Assembly: GCF_014650035.1 (NCBI RefSeq)
Contig: NZ_BMUE01000001.1
Span: 682,001 to 746,000, forward strand
Reading direction: 5' to 3'
DNA length: 64,000 nt
Source of the DNA: Streptomyces lucensis JCM 4490
Lineage (GTDB): Bacteria > Actinomycetota > Actinomycetes > Streptomycetales > Streptomycetaceae
Made by a program: the position numbers and the translations under genes. Position 1 is the stretch's first letter. Each line of letters opens with the position of its first letter. The notes beneath the pieces are model-generated. The model did not search any database, had not been told where the DNA came from, and worked only from the letters and a program-made list of their open reading frames with translations. Shown here piece by piece: positions 1-9,364 of this stretch.

Positions 1-214
1 ATATGTGCGTCGTACAACCTGCCGTCGTTGCGCCCCTAAAGATCCCTAATCGGTCACGCAAGGGGGGAATCTCGGCACCTTGGGGTGGTGAGTGATGCAA
101 ATCCGTTCCCACGGCGGTCAGTTGTGTTGCTGAATGGAGTGCGGAGATACGCAACGGCGCACGCCCGGCGATCGGGCGGGGCGTGCGCTCCTGGCGGCTG
201 GAAGGGGTTGTTCT
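1..214. other. Upstream region of the terpene synthase
   Basis: I see no convincing gene here. Short open frames cross it on both strands but none has a ribosome binding site or recognisable product. The last bases hold a GAAGGGG stretch about 10 nt before the GTG start of the next gene, and the promoter of the albaflavenone unit presumably lies here. Confidence 0.5.
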
Positions 215-1300
215 GTGCAAGCTTTCCCACGCGGCACGACAGCGACACCGACGGCGGTCGTGGTCCCACCCTCACTGGCACTCCCGGTGGTCGAGTCCGC
301 CTTTCCCCGGCGACTGCACCCGTATTGGCCCAGGCTTCAGGAGAAGACACGGCAGTGGCTGCTGGAAAAACGCCTCATGCCGGCGGACAAGGTGCGGGAA
401 TATGCCGATGGACTGTGCTACACCGACCTCATGGCGGGGTACTACCTCGGCGCCCCGGACGAGGTCCTGCAGGCCATCGCTGACTACAGCGCCTGGTTCT
501 TCGTCTGGGACGACCGCCACGACCGCTACGTCGTCCACGGCCGGACCGGCGACTGGCGTCGGCTGAGGTACCGCCTGCACGCGGCCCTCGACGCGCCGAG
601 GCACCACCTGCGCCATCCGGACCCACTGGTCGGCGCCTTCGCCGACAGCGTGCTGCGGCTCTACGGTTTCCTGTCCCGCACCTGGAACCAGCGTTTCGCC
701 CGGCACTTCCACGCGGTGATCGAGGCCTACGACCGCGAGTTCCGCAATCGCAACGAGGGGCGCGTTCCCCGTGTCGAGGAATACCTGACCCTGCGCCGGC
801 ACACCTTCGCTCACTGGATATGGACGGACCTGCTGGAACCGAGCGCCGGATATGAATTCCCGGACGCGGTGAGGAAAAAACCCGCCTATCGCCGGGCCGC
901 TCTGCTGAGTCAGGAATTCGCCGCCTGGTACAACGACCTCTGTTCGCTGCCGAAGGAAATCGCGGGCGACGAGGTCCACAATCTCGGCATCAGTCTCATC
1001 ACCCACGAGGGGCTGACACTCGAGGAAGCCGTGGACGAAGTCAGGCGGCGCGTCGAGCGGTGTGTCAGTGAATTCACCGAAGCCGAACGGGACGTACTGC
1101 GGCTCGCCGACGACCTGGCCGACGGAACCGTCCACGGCAAGGAATTGAGCTCCGCGGTCCGTACCTGCGTCGGCAATATGCGCAACTGGTTCAGCACCGT
1201 CTACTGGTTCCACCACGAGTCCGGCCGGTACCGGGTCGACAGCTGGGACGACCGGTCCACACCCCCGTACGTCACCAACGAAGCGGCAGGTGAGAAATGA
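215..1300 (+). CDS. cyc1: epi-isozizaene synthase (class I sesquiterpene cyclase)
   Basis: This enzyme cyclises farnesyl diphosphate to epi-isozizaene, the precursor of the antibiotic albaflavenone. I chose the GTG at 215 (361 aa) because GAAGGGG precedes it and the length then equals the characterised S. coelicolor enzyme; an open frame continues upstream to 134 but is unlike the family. The aspartate-rich Mg motif DDRHD is at residues 99-103, and the NSE motif appears as NDLCSLPKE near residue 240. The aromatic lining residues WFFVW before the first motif are conserved. The stop overlaps the next start (ATGA), so this gene and the P450 are translationally coupled. Confidence 0.96.
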   Translation: MQAFPRGTTATPTAVVVPPSLALPVVESAFPRRLHPYWPRLQEKTRQWLLEKRLMPADKVREYADGLCYTDLMAGYYLGAPDEVLQAIADYSAWFFVWDDRHDRYVVHGRTGDWRRLRYRLHAALDAPRHHLRHPDPLVGAFADSVLRLYGFLSRTWNQRFARHFHAVIEAYDREFRNRNEGRVPRVEEYLTLRRHTFAHWIWTDLLEPSAGYEFPDAVRKKPAYRRAALLSQEFAAWYNDLCSLPKEIAGDEVHNLGISLITHEGLTLEEAVDEVRRRVERCVSEFTEAERDVLRLADDLADGTVHGKELSSAVRTCVGNMRNWFSTVYWFHHESGRYRVDSWDDRSTPPYVTNEAAGEK

Positions 1301-2667
1301 CCGTCGAGTCCGTGCGGCCCGCATCCCCCGAGACGGCCGGACTGCGCGAACCGCCCCTGGCCCCAGGCGCCGTGCCGGTCCTCGGACACGGCCTGAAGCT
1401 GGTCCGCGACCCGCTCGCCTTCATGTCCCGGCTGGGCGACCACGGGGACGTCGTACGCCTCCGGCTCGGCCCCAAGACGGTGTACGCCGTCACCACGCCG
1501 GCGCTCACCGGCGCACTGGCCCTGAGCCCCGACTTCCGGATCGACGGACCTCTGTGGGAGTCCCTCGAAGGGCTGCTCGGCAAGGAGGGCGTGGCCACCG
1601 CGAACGGCCCCCGGCACCGGCGTCAGCGGCGCACGATCCAGCCCGCGTTCAGGCTGGACGCGATCCCGCGGTACGGACCGGTCATGGAGCAGGAGGCGCA
1701 CGCGCTGACCGAGCGCTGGAAGCCCGGCGAGACCGTCGACTGCACCTCCGAGTCCTTCCGGGTCGCCGTCCGCATCGCGGCCCGCTGCCTGCTGCGCGGC
1801 GAGTACATGGACGAGCGCGCCGAGCGGCTGAGCACCGACCTCGCCACCGTCTTCCGCGGTATGTACCGCAGGATGGTGGTCCCGCTCGGACCGCTGTACC
1901 GGCTGCCGTTCCCGGCCAACCGTGAATTCAACCGGGCGCTGGCCGATTTGCATCTGCTGGTCGACGAGATCGTCGCCGAACGGAGGGCATCTGGTCAAAA
2001 GCCGGACGATTTGCTGACGGCATTGCTGGAGGCGAAGGACGACAATGGCGACCCCATCGGGGAACAGGAGATCCACGACCAGGTCGTCGCGATCCTCACC
2101 CCCGGCAGCGAAACGGTCGCGTCCACGGTCATGTGGCTGCTGCAGGTCCTCGCGGAGCATCCGGAACACGCCGAGAAGGTACGGACCGAGGTCGAATCCG
2201 TGACCGGTGGCCGACCCGTCGGATTCGAGCACGTCCGCGCCCTTACCCACACCAACAATGTCGTCGTCGAGGCCATGCGGCTGCGGCCCGCCGTATGGAT
2301 ATTGACGCGGCGCGCGATCAAAGACACCGCCCTCGGCGGCTATCGCATTCCGGCCGGGGCGGACATCGTCTACAGCCCCTACGCCATCCAGCGCGACGCC
2401 CGGTCCTACGACCGCCACCTCGAGTTCGACCCCGACCGCTGGCTGCCCGAGCGGGCCGGGGAGGTGCCCAAGTACGCCATGAGCCCGTTCAGCGTCGGCA
2501 ACCGCAAGTGCCCCAGCGACCACTTCTCCATGGCCCAGCTGACCCTGATCACCGCGGCGGTCTCGGCGAAGTACCGCTTCGAGCAGGCCGGCGGTTCGGA
2601 CGACGGCACCCGCGTGGGCATCACGCTCCGCCCGCACGACCTGCTGCTGCGGCCGACGCCCTGGTAG
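1297..2667 (+). CDS. cyp170A1: Cytochrome P450 CYP170A1-type, albaflavenone synthase
   Basis: This 456-aa P450 oxidises epi-isozizaene at an allylic carbon through albaflavenols to albaflavenone. The haem-ligand loop FSVGNRKCP places the ligand at Cys405, the ExxR motif appears as EAMR, and the I-helix segment is TPGSETVAS. The DDNGD stretch at 248-252 matches the aspartate-rich motif reported to give the S. coelicolor homologue a second, terpene-synthase activity; whether that activity exists here is inference. The start overlaps the stop of the cyclase by four bases. No separate promoter is needed. Conservation with the known enzyme is high along the whole length. Confidence 0.95.
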   Translation: MTVESVRPASPETAGLREPPLAPGAVPVLGHGLKLVRDPLAFMSRLGDHGDVVRLRLGPKTVYAVTTPALTGALALSPDFRIDGPLWESLEGLLGKEGVATANGPRHRRQRRTIQPAFRLDAIPRYGPVMEQEAHALTERWKPGETVDCTSESFRVAVRIAARCLLRGEYMDERAERLSTDLATVFRGMYRRMVVPLGPLYRLPFPANREFNRALADLHLLVDEIVAERRASGQKPDDLLTALLEAKDDNGDPIGEQEIHDQVVAILTPGSETVASTVMWLLQVLAEHPEHAEKVRTEVESVTGGRPVGFEHVRALTHTNNVVVEAMRLRPAVWILTRRAIKDTALGGYRIPAGADIVYSPYAIQRDARSYDRHLEFDPDRWLPERAGEVPKYAMSPFSVGNRKCPSDHFSMAQLTLITAAVSAKYRFEQAGGSDDGTRVGITLRPHDLLLRPTPW

Positions 2668-2756
2668 GGCACCCGGCGGGATGGCGGCGGGACAGCGGCG
2701 GGACCCGGTCGGCCGCGGCAGGGGGCGGCGGACGCCGGCCCGGTACCGGCGCGCGC

Positions 2757-3719
2757 TCAGGCGGCCTCAGGGCCCCGGAACGCGCGCCGGTAGGCGTTCG
2801 GGGTCGTCCCGAGCGCCCGCACGAACTGGTGCCGCAGCGCGGCCGCCGTACCGAAGCCGGTGCGCCAGGCGATCGCGTCCATCGTCTCGTCGGTACCCTC
2901 CAGCAACTCCTGTGCCAGCAGGACACGTTGCCGCAGGATCCAGCGGTAGGGGGTGGTCCCCGTCTCCTGCTGGAAGCGGCGGGCGAAGGTGCGCGGTGCC
3001 ATGTGTGCGCGGGCGGCGAGCTGCTCGACGGTCAACTCCTCGTCGAGGTGGGCCTCCATCCACGCCAGGACCTCCCCGACGGTGTCGCACGAGGTCTTGG
3101 GCAGCGGCCGCTCGATGTACTGCGCCTGTCCGCCGTCCCGGTGCGGAGGCACCACCATCCGGCGGGCGATCTTGTTGGCGACCTCCGGGCCCTGCTCCTT
3201 GCGCACCAGGTGCAGACAGGCGTCGATCCCGGCGGCGGTGCCGGCGGAGGTGATGACCGGGTCCTCGTCCACGTACAGGACGTCCGGTTCGACCCGCAGC
3301 CGGGGATAGCGCCGGCCGAGCTGCTCGGCGTGGTGCCAGTGCACCGCGCACCGGCGGCCGTCCAGCAGCCCGGCGGCCGCGAGCACGAACACCCCGGAAC
3401 ACACGCTGAGCACCCGGGCGCCCCGGTCGACGGCCCGCCGCAGCGCCGCCAGCAGCTCCTCGGGGTACTCGCGCACCGCGTAGGTCTCGCCGGCCGGCAC
3501 GGCGATCAGGTCCGCGTCCTCCAGCCGCTCCAGGCCGTACGGCGTCGACACGGTGAACCCGCAGTGGGTGCCCAGCTCGGGACCCTCGGCCGAGACCACG
3601 GCGAAGTCGTACACCGGCAGCCCCTCGTCGCTGCGGTCGATGCCGAACACCTCGCACACGACACCCAGCTCGAAGGGATGCACCCCGTCCAGCAGCACTG
3701 CGGCCACGTTCTTCAGCAT
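2757..3719 (-). CDS. nrdS: NrdS-type AraC regulator with DJ-1/PfpI-like N-terminal domain
   Basis: The protein (320 aa from ATG 3719) has an N-terminal class I glutamine-amidotransferase-like domain, with the nucleophile-elbow-like CSGVF segment, and a C-terminal double-HTH AraC domain (RTFARRFQQETGTTPYRWI, then a second helix pair ending NAYRRAFR). It lies downstream of nrdB on the same strand. In S. coelicolor the gene in this position is nrdS, co-transcribed with nrdAB and described as an AraC-like regulator of unknown target. An upstream extension to 3776 is open, but homology begins at MLKNVAAVLLDG, which supports the start chosen. It could bind a small metabolite through its first domain. 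That is inference. Confidence 0.85.
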   Translation of the reverse strand: MLKNVAAVLLDGVHPFELGVVCEVFGIDRSDEGLPVYDFAVVSAEGPELGTHCGFTVSTPYGLERLEDADLIAVPAGETYAVREYPEELLAALRRAVDRGARVLSVCSGVFVLAAAGLLDGRRCAVHWHHAEQLGRRYPRLRVEPDVLYVDEDPVITSAGTAAGIDACLHLVRKEQGPEVANKIARRMVVPPHRDGGQAQYIERPLPKTSCDTVGEVLAWMEAHLDEELTVEQLAARAHMAPRTFARRFQQETGTTPYRWILRQRVLLAQELLEGTDETMDAIAWRTGFGTAAALRHQFVRALGTTPNAYRRAFRGPEAA

Positions 3720-3812
3720 GGCACCAGTGTGCCCCGGAAGTGGCAGCAATTCGAGGGTGTGCGGCAGTCCTGCCACTCCCGGTAAGGGGCATCAGGCGCG
3801 ACAGTGGTGTCC

Positions 3813-4055
3813 ATGAACGGAAACCAGATCGAAGCCCTCATCGGAATGCTCCTCACCTTCGGACTCCTGGTCCTCATGATCCTCCCGTCGGCGATCGGCA
3901 CCGTGCACGACTGGCGTACCGACCGCCGGATCCGGCAGGCCCAGGAGGCCCGGGGAGAGAGGACGGCTCAGAAGTCCTCGTCCAGGTCGACCGTGCCCTC
4001 CACCGCCACCTGGTACGCCGACGCGCGGCGCTCGAAGAAGTTCGTCAGCTCCTGA
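3813..4055 (+). CDS. Possible small single-pass membrane protein
   Basis: An 80-aa frame reads outward on the plus strand between nrdS and nrdB. Residues about 8-30 form one clear hydrophobic helix, followed by a charged segment (HDWRTDRRIRQ). That pattern looks like a real small membrane protein. Against it, no ribosome binding site is visible, it lies antisense within the presumed nrdABS transcript, and its last 88 bp run antisense through the 3' end of nrdB, where the residues look like shadow coding. I do not recognise a family. A start at GTG 3807 is also possible. Confidence 0.38.
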   Translation: MNGNQIEALIGMLLTFGLLVLMILPSAIGTVHDWRTDRRIRQAQEARGERTAQKSSSRSTVPSTATWYADARRSKKFVSS

Positions 4056-4981
4056 ACGCCCTGCAGCTCCATGAAGGAGAAGGGGTTCTCCGAGCCGTAC
4101 ACCGGAGCGAAGCCGAGGCGCGTCAGGCGCTGGTCGGCGACGCACTCCAGGTACTGCCGCATCGAGTCGGTGTTCATGCCCGGGAGACCGTCACCGCACA
4201 GGTCGCGCGCGAACTGCAGCTCGGCCACGACGGCCTCCCGCAGCATGTCGGCGACCTGCCGCTCCAGCTCGTCGTCGAAGAGGTCCGGCTCCTCCTTGCG
4301 GACGGTGTCGACCACGTCGAACGCGAAGGACATGTGCATGGTCTCGTCGCGGAACACCCAGTTGGTGCCGGTGGCGAGACCGTGCAGCAGACCCCGGCTG
4401 CGGAACCAGTAGACGTACGCGAACGCGCCGTAGAAGAACAGCCCCTCGATGCACGCGGCGAAGCAGATGAGGTTGAGCAGGAAGCGGCGCCGGTCCGCCC
4501 GGGACTCCAGGCGGTCGATCTTCTCGACCTCGTTGATCCACTTGAAGCAGAACCCGGCCTTCTCGCGGATGGAGGGGATGTTCTCCACGGCCGCGAACGC
4601 CGCCGCCCGGTCGTCCGGGTCGGGCAGGTAGGTGTCGAGCAGCGTCAGGTAGAACTGCACGTGCACGGCCTCCTCGAACAGCTGCCGGCTCAGGTAGAGC
4701 CGCGCCTCCGGGGAGTTGATGTGCTTGTACAGCGTCAGCACCAGGTTGTTCGCGACGATCGAGTCGCCCGTCGCGAAGAAGGCCACCAGACGGCCGATCA
4801 GGTGCTGCTCGGCCGGCGTCAGCCTCGCCAGGTCGGCGACGTCCGAGTGGAGGTCGACCTCCTCCACGGTCCAGGTGTTCTTGATGGCGTCCCGGTAGCG
4901 CTCGTAGAAGTCGGGGTAGCGCATGGGGCGCAGGGTCAGCTCGAAGCCCGGGTCGAGCAGGTTCTGGGATCGGTTCGTCAC
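3968..4981 (-). CDS. nrdB: Class Ia ribonucleotide reductase, radical (beta) subunit
   Basis: NrdB (337 aa) holds the diiron centre and the tyrosyl radical that starts ribonucleotide reduction in the NrdA-NrdB complex. Diiron ligands are visible in GDSIVANNL, FEEAVHVQFY (ExxH) and RDETMHMSF (ExxH). In the first ExxH motif the radical Tyr is present four residues after the His (HVQFY), so this is not the Phe-type class Ic enzyme. The GTG start at 4981 overlaps the nrdA stop (GTGA), giving translational coupling. The C-terminus is acidic (VDLDEDF), as expected for docking to NrdA. Expression should follow the riboswitch upstream of nrdA. Confidence 0.94.
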   Translation of the reverse strand: MTNRSQNLLDPGFELTLRPMRYPDFYERYRDAIKNTWTVEEVDLHSDVADLARLTPAEQHLIGRLVAFFATGDSIVANNLVLTLYKHINSPEARLYLSRQLFEEAVHVQFYLTLLDTYLPDPDDRAAAFAAVENIPSIREKAGFCFKWINEVEKIDRLESRADRRRFLLNLICFAACIEGLFFYGAFAYVYWFRSRGLLHGLATGTNWVFRDETMHMSFAFDVVDTVRKEEPDLFDDELERQVADMLREAVVAELQFARDLCGDGLPGMNTDSMRQYLECVADQRLTRLGFAPVYGSENPFSFMELQGVQELTNFFERRASAYQVAVEGTVDLDEDF

Positions 4982-7362
4982 TGGCAGGCCTCGCAGGACT
5001 CGGGGTTCTCAAGGGAGCAGGCGACGGCCTCGGGGTCGGTGGCCTGCTGGACGGGGACGGTCTTCGGGGGCTGCGCCTTTCCCTGGGCGGCACGGGCGAT
5101 ACGGGTCGCCGGGCGCGAGCGCAGGTAGTACGTCGTCTTCAGCCCCTGCTTCCAGGCGTACGCGTACATCGAGGAGAGCTTGCCGATGGTCGGCGTCTCC
5201 AGGAACAGGTTGAGCGACTGCGCCTGGTCCAGGAACGGCGTGCGGGCCGCCGCCATGTCGATCAGACCGCGCTGCGGGATCTCCCACGCCGTGCGGTACA
5301 GGGCCCGTACCTCGGCCGGGATCCAGGCGAAGTCCTGCACGGAGCCGTTGGCCTCGCGCAGCGCCTCGCGGGTACGGGCGTCCCACACGCCCAGCTCCTT
5401 GAGATCCCTCACCAGGTACGAGTTCACCTGCAGGAACTCGCCGGACAGCGTCTCGCGCTTGAACAGGTTGGACACCTGCGGCTCGATGCACTCGTAGACG
5501 CCCGCGATGGAGGCGATGGTCGCGGTCGGGGCGATCGCGAGCAGCAGCGAGTTGCGCATGCCGACGGAGGCGATCCGCTCGCGCAGCGCCGCCCAGCGCT
5601 CCGGCCAGGCCGGCGCCACGTCGTAGTGGTCGGGGTGCAGGACGCCCCGGGCCGTACGGGTCTTCTCCCAGGCCGGCAGCGGGCCGTTGCGCTCGGCCAG
5701 GTCGGCCGAGGCCTCGTAGGCGGCGAGCATGATGCGCTCGGCGATCCGGGTGGACAGGGCCCGGGCCTCGGGGGAGTCGAAGGGCAGGCGCAGCTTGAAG
5801 AAGACGTCCTGCAGGCCCATCGCGCCGAGGCCCACCGGGCGCCACCTGGCGTTGGAGCGGCCCGCCTGCTCGGTCGGGTAGTAGTTGATGTCCACGACGC
5901 GGTCGAGGAAGGTGACGGCCGTGCGGACGGTGGCGTCCAGCCGCTCCCAGTCGAGGTCGCCCGACGCCGTGTCGACGAACGCGCCCAGGTTGACCGAGCC
6001 CAGGTTGCAGACCGCGGTCTCGCCGTCGTCGGTGACCTCCAGGATCTCCGTGCAGAGGTTCGAGGAGTGGACGACGTGGCCCGGGAGCGCCGTCTGGTTC
6101 GCCGTCCGGTTGGCGGCGTCCTTGAACGTCATCCAGCCGTTGCCGGTCTGCGCGAGGGTGCGCATCATGCGGCCGTACAGGTCACGGGCCGGGATCGTCT
6201 TCCGGGCCAGGCCCGCCGCCTCGGCCTTGCGGTAGGCGGCGTCGAACTCCTCGCCCCACAGGTCCACCAGCTCCGGCACGTCCGCCGGGGAGAACAGCGA
6301 CCACTGCCCGTCGGCGGCGACCCGGCGCATGAACTCGTCCGGGATCCAGTGCGCGAGGTTCAGGTTGTGCGTACGGCGGGCGTCCTCACCGGTGTTGTCG
6401 CGCAGCTCCAGGAACTCCTCGATGTCGGAGTGCCAGGTCTCCAGGTACACGGCGGCGGCGCCCTTGCGCCGGCCGCCCTGGTTGACGGCCGCCACCGAGG
6501 CGTCGAGGGTCTTCAGGAACGGGACGATGCCGTTGGAGTGCCCGTTGGTGCCCCGGATCAGCGAACCGCGCGAACGGATGCGGGAGTACGACAGACCGAT
6601 GCCGCCGGCGTGCTTGGACAGGCGGGCGACCTGGTGGTAGCGGTCGTAGATGGAGTCCAGCTCGTCCAGCGGGGAGTCCAGCAGGTAGCAGGACGACATC
6701 TGCGGGTGTCGGGTGCCGGAGTTGAACAGCGTGGGGGAGGAGGGCAGGTAGTCGAGGCGGCTCATGAGCCCGTAGAGCGCCGCGACCTCGTCGACCGAGC
6801 GGGCGGTGTCGTCCTCGGCGAGACCCGCGGCGACCCGCAGCATGAAGTGCTGGGGCGTCTCGACCACCTTGCGGGTGATCGGGTGCCGCAGCAGGTAGCG
6901 GCTGTGCAGCGTGCGCAGGCCGAAGTAGCCGAAGCGGTCGTCGGCCGCCGTGTCGATCAGGGCGTCCAGCCGCCCGGCGTGCAGCCGCACGAACTCGGCG
7001 GTCCGGTCGGAGACGAGCCCTTCCCGGTGCCCCACGGCGACGGACCCGGTGAACGAGGTCACGCCCTGCGAGGCGGCCTCCTCGCGGATGGTGAGCGTCA
7101 GCAGGCGGGCGGCCAGCCGGGAGTAGGCGGGGTCCTCCGCGATCAGGCCGGCGGCCGCCTCCGTGGCCAGCTCGCGCAGTTCCGCGGCCATTTCGGCGGC
7201 GGCCCGCGCGGACCGGCCGCGCAGCGCGGCGGCGGCGACCCGGCCGGGGTCGGCGTCGGGGAGGTCGGCGGTCAGCTCGGTCAGGGTCCGCAGCAGCGCG
7301 GCACCGGGACCGTCGGTCTCCAGCTCGCTGACTGAAGCCGGATCGGCTGGCGCGATGGTCAC
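4978..7362 (-). CDS. nrdA: Class Ia ribonucleotide reductase, catalytic (alpha) subunit
   Basis: NrdA (794 aa from GTG 7362) reduces ribonucleoside diphosphates to deoxyribonucleotides. The catalytic cysteine segments are seen as SSCYLLDSP, NLCTEI and VCNLGSVNL, and the C-terminus ends ESCEACQ with the redox-active Cys pair. I chose GTG 7362 because GGGAGAG lies just upstream; an open frame continues to 7548 but that stretch is the riboswitch, not protein. In Streptomyces this enzyme duplicates the B12-dependent class II enzyme NrdJ, so repression by cobalamin makes sense: the B12-independent enzyme is made when B12 is scarce. Confidence 0.95.
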   Translation of the reverse strand: MTIAPADPASVSELETDGPGAALLRTLTELTADLPDADPGRVAAAALRGRSARAAAEMAAELRELATEAAAGLIAEDPAYSRLAARLLTLTIREEAASQGVTSFTGSVAVGHREGLVSDRTAEFVRLHAGRLDALIDTAADDRFGYFGLRTLHSRYLLRHPITRKVVETPQHFMLRVAAGLAEDDTARSVDEVAALYGLMSRLDYLPSSPTLFNSGTRHPQMSSCYLLDSPLDELDSIYDRYHQVARLSKHAGGIGLSYSRIRSRGSLIRGTNGHSNGIVPFLKTLDASVAAVNQGGRRKGAAAVYLETWHSDIEEFLELRDNTGEDARRTHNLNLAHWIPDEFMRRVAADGQWSLFSPADVPELVDLWGEEFDAAYRKAEAAGLARKTIPARDLYGRMMRTLAQTGNGWMTFKDAANRTANQTALPGHVVHSSNLCTEILEVTDDGETAVCNLGSVNLGAFVDTASGDLDWERLDATVRTAVTFLDRVVDINYYPTEQAGRSNARWRPVGLGAMGLQDVFFKLRLPFDSPEARALSTRIAERIMLAAYEASADLAERNGPLPAWEKTRTARGVLHPDHYDVAPAWPERWAALRERIASVGMRNSLLLAIAPTATIASIAGVYECIEPQVSNLFKRETLSGEFLQVNSYLVRDLKELGVWDARTREALREANGSVQDFAWIPAEVRALYRTAWEIPQRGLIDMAAARTPFLDQAQSLNLFLETPTIGKLSSMYAYAWKQGLKTTYYLRSRPATRIARAAQGKAQPPKTVPVQQATDPEAVACSLENPESCEACQ

Positions 7363-7496
7363 GTGGGGCTCTCCCTCGCTCGGCACAGGGCCTGGCGGAG
7401 GGCAGGGCGCAGCCGCGAGCGCGCGGGGCGCCGCGTCCACCGGCCCACTCCACGAGGCCCGGACGTCATCAGCGCCCGGACCGGACGGCCGGGCGC

Positions 7497-7622
7497 GCTG
7501 CCGACAGGTCCTCGGACTGAACAGGCGTGCGGACGCACGCGAGTACACCGTTGCGGGACAGTTCCGGATTCACACCGGATTCCCCTGCGGCGACAGCGAG
7601 GATGAGCATACATCTAGTGCCG
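7497..7622 (-). promoter_or_regulatory. Cobalamin (B12) riboswitch upstream of nrdABS
   Basis: Read on the minus strand, the region contains the conserved core: GGGGAATCCGGTG, then AATCCGG, then CTGTCCCGCAACGGT, followed by a hairpin (GTGCGTCCGCACGC) and a B12-box-like AGTCCGAGGACCTGTCGGC. These are the hallmarks of an adenosylcobalamin riboswitch, and a riboswitch at exactly this place is known to repress nrdABS in S. coelicolor. About 135 nt separate its 3' edge from the nrdA start, enough for an expression platform. The outer boundaries are approximate because the P1 arms cannot be fixed by eye. Confidence 0.92.
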
Positions 7623-7708
7623 GGCTGCCGTGGCACCCCCACATGTTGTGTCTGCAGGGTGACGTGACGACCCCGGAGGATCAGCGGGCCCCGGCGGCGG
7701 CGCACCGT

Positions 7709-7745
7709 CCGGGCGCACGCGTGGCTGACGGGCCCGTGCGCCCGG
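7709..7745 (-). terminator. Hairpin terminator after the SSS symporter gene
   Basis: An 11-bp perfect inverted repeat (CCGGGCGCACG / CGTGCGCCCGG) with a 15-nt loop begins 9 bp after the symporter stop. There is no T-tract, as is usual in Streptomyces. Confidence 0.6.
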
Positions 7746-7753
7746 CGCCGCCG

Positions 7754-9364
7754 TCAGTGCGCGGACCCCGCCGTGGCCGGCGGGAGCTCCACCTCCACTC
7801 CCGGGTCGCCCGCGTCGGCCGTGTAGTCCTCCGGCCGGGTCCGGTCGACGCCCTCGGGGGCCTTCAGCGCCTTCAGCACGAACGTCAGGACCACCGTGAC
7901 GACGACGTTGAGGACGAAGGCCGTCAGGCCGATGTAGCCGATCTCGCCGATGCCGGGGATCTCCTTGGCGTTGCCGCCGAAGTGCGCCTGGGTGGGCGAC
8001 GCGATCCCGTACGCGGCGACGGTGCCGTACACCATGCCGGCCGCCCAGCCCGCCAGCAGCGCCCAGCGGTGGAACCACCGGGTGAACAGGCCGCCGACCA
8101 GGGCCGGGAAGGTCTGCAGGATCCAGATGCCGCCCAGCAGCTGGAAGTTGATGGCGACCGTCTTGTCCATGGTCAGGACGAAGACCAGCGCGCCCACCTT
8201 CACCAGCAGCGACACGATCTTGGAGACCCGGGTCTCCTCCTTGGCCGTGGCGTCCGGCTTGATGAAGTCCTTGTAGATGTTGCGGGTGAAGAGGTTCGCC
8301 GCCGCGATGGACATGATCGCCGCCGGCACCAGCGCACCGATGCCGATCGCGGCGAAGGCCACGCCGGCGAACCAGTCCGGGAACATGTCCTCGAACAGCT
8401 GCGGGATCGCCAGCTGGCCGTTGGTGACCTTCACCCCGGCCGCGATCGCCATGAAGCCCAGCAGCGCCAGCAGGCCCAGCATGAGCGAGTACAGCGGCAG
8501 GATCGTGGTGTTGCGGCGGATCACCTCACGGCTGCGCGAGGAGAGCGTCGCCGTGATCGAGTGCGGGTACATGAACAGCGCGAGCGCCGAGCCGAGCGCG
8601 AGCGTCGCGTACGTCCACTGGCCCGCCGGGGCCGGCACCAGTCCGCCCGCGCCCGCCTTCGTGAACTTCTCGCCCGCCTTGGCGAAGACGTCGTCGAACC
8701 CGCCCAGCTTGATCGGAATGTAGATGATCGCCACCGCGATGACGATGTAGATCAGCGCGTCCTTGACGAACGCGATCAGCGCGGGCGCGCGCAGACCCGA
8801 CGAGTACGTGTACGCCGCCAGCACGCCGAAGGCGATGAGCAACGGCAGGTCCTTCACGAACCAGTTGGTGTTCTCGCCACCGCCGACGCCCATCACGTCC
8901 AGTACCGCCTGGATGCCGACGAGCTGGAGCGCGATGTACGGCATCGTCGCCAGGATGCCGGTGACCGCCACGGCCAGCGACAGGCCCTTGGAGTCGAACC
9001 TGCCGCGCACGAAGTCCGAGGTGGTGACGTACCCGTGGCGGTGCGAGACCGACCACAGACGCGGCAGGAAGGTGAAGATGAGCGGGTAGACCAGGATCGT
9101 GTACGGCACCGCGAAGAAGCCGGACGCGCCCGCCGCGTAGATGGCCGCCGGCACGGCGACGAAGGTGTACGCCGTGTACAGGTCGCCACCGAGCAGGAAC
9201 CAGGTGACCCAGGTCCCGAACGACCTTCCGCCCAGGCCCCATTCGTCCAGCGAGTGCTCGTTCTCGGCACGGCGCCAGCGGGCGGCCAGGAAGCCCATGA
9301 CCGTCACGGCCAGGAAGAAGAAGATGAAGACGCCGAGCGCGACGCCGTTGACATCGTTGTTCAC
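7754..9364 (-). CDS. Sodium:solute symporter (SSS family), monocarboxylate-transporter-like
   Basis: The protein (536 aa) has about 13 predicted membrane helices, the usual SSS topology. The signature region reads GGRSFGTWVTWFLLGGD near the second helix. Family members of this type (MctC/ActP-like) take up acetate, pyruvate or propionate with sodium; the substrate here is inferred. The GTG at 9364 overlaps the stop of the DUF3311 gene, which is the common pairing for this subfamily, so I rejected the longer upstream frame to 9562. The C-terminal tail is hydrophilic and acidic. It sits next to dasR, but no DasR operator is seen in front of the pair. Confidence 0.88.
   Translation of the reverse strand: MNNDVNGVALGVFIFFFLAVTVMGFLAARWRRAENEHSLDEWGLGGRSFGTWVTWFLLGGDLYTAYTFVAVPAAIYAAGASGFFAVPYTILVYPLIFTFLPRLWSVSHRHGYVTTSDFVRGRFDSKGLSLAVAVTGILATMPYIALQLVGIQAVLDVMGVGGGENTNWFVKDLPLLIAFGVLAAYTYSSGLRAPALIAFVKDALIYIVIAVAIIYIPIKLGGFDDVFAKAGEKFTKAGAGGLVPAPAGQWTYATLALGSALALFMYPHSITATLSSRSREVIRRNTTILPLYSLMLGLLALLGFMAIAAGVKVTNGQLAIPQLFEDMFPDWFAGVAFAAIGIGALVPAAIMSIAAANLFTRNIYKDFIKPDATAKEETRVSKIVSLLVKVGALVFVLTMDKTVAINFQLLGGIWILQTFPALVGGLFTRWFHRWALLAGWAAGMVYGTVAAYGIASPTQAHFGGNAKEIPGIGEIGYIGLTAFVLNVVVTVVLTFVLKALKAPEGVDRTRPEDYTADAGDPGVEVELPPATAGSAH

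Noticed and set aside
1201..2637. 478-aa minus-strand open frame across the P450 gene
   Set aside because: It is a shadow of the plus-strand gene created by GC-rich third positions, with no recognisable domain.
5626..7335. 569-aa plus-strand frame across nrdA
   Set aside because: It is an antisense shadow with Val/Gln/Arg-rich low-information sequence.
7363..7548. N-terminal extension of NrdA
   Set aside because: The stretch covers the cobalamin riboswitch and its expression platform, and homology begins at GTG 7362.
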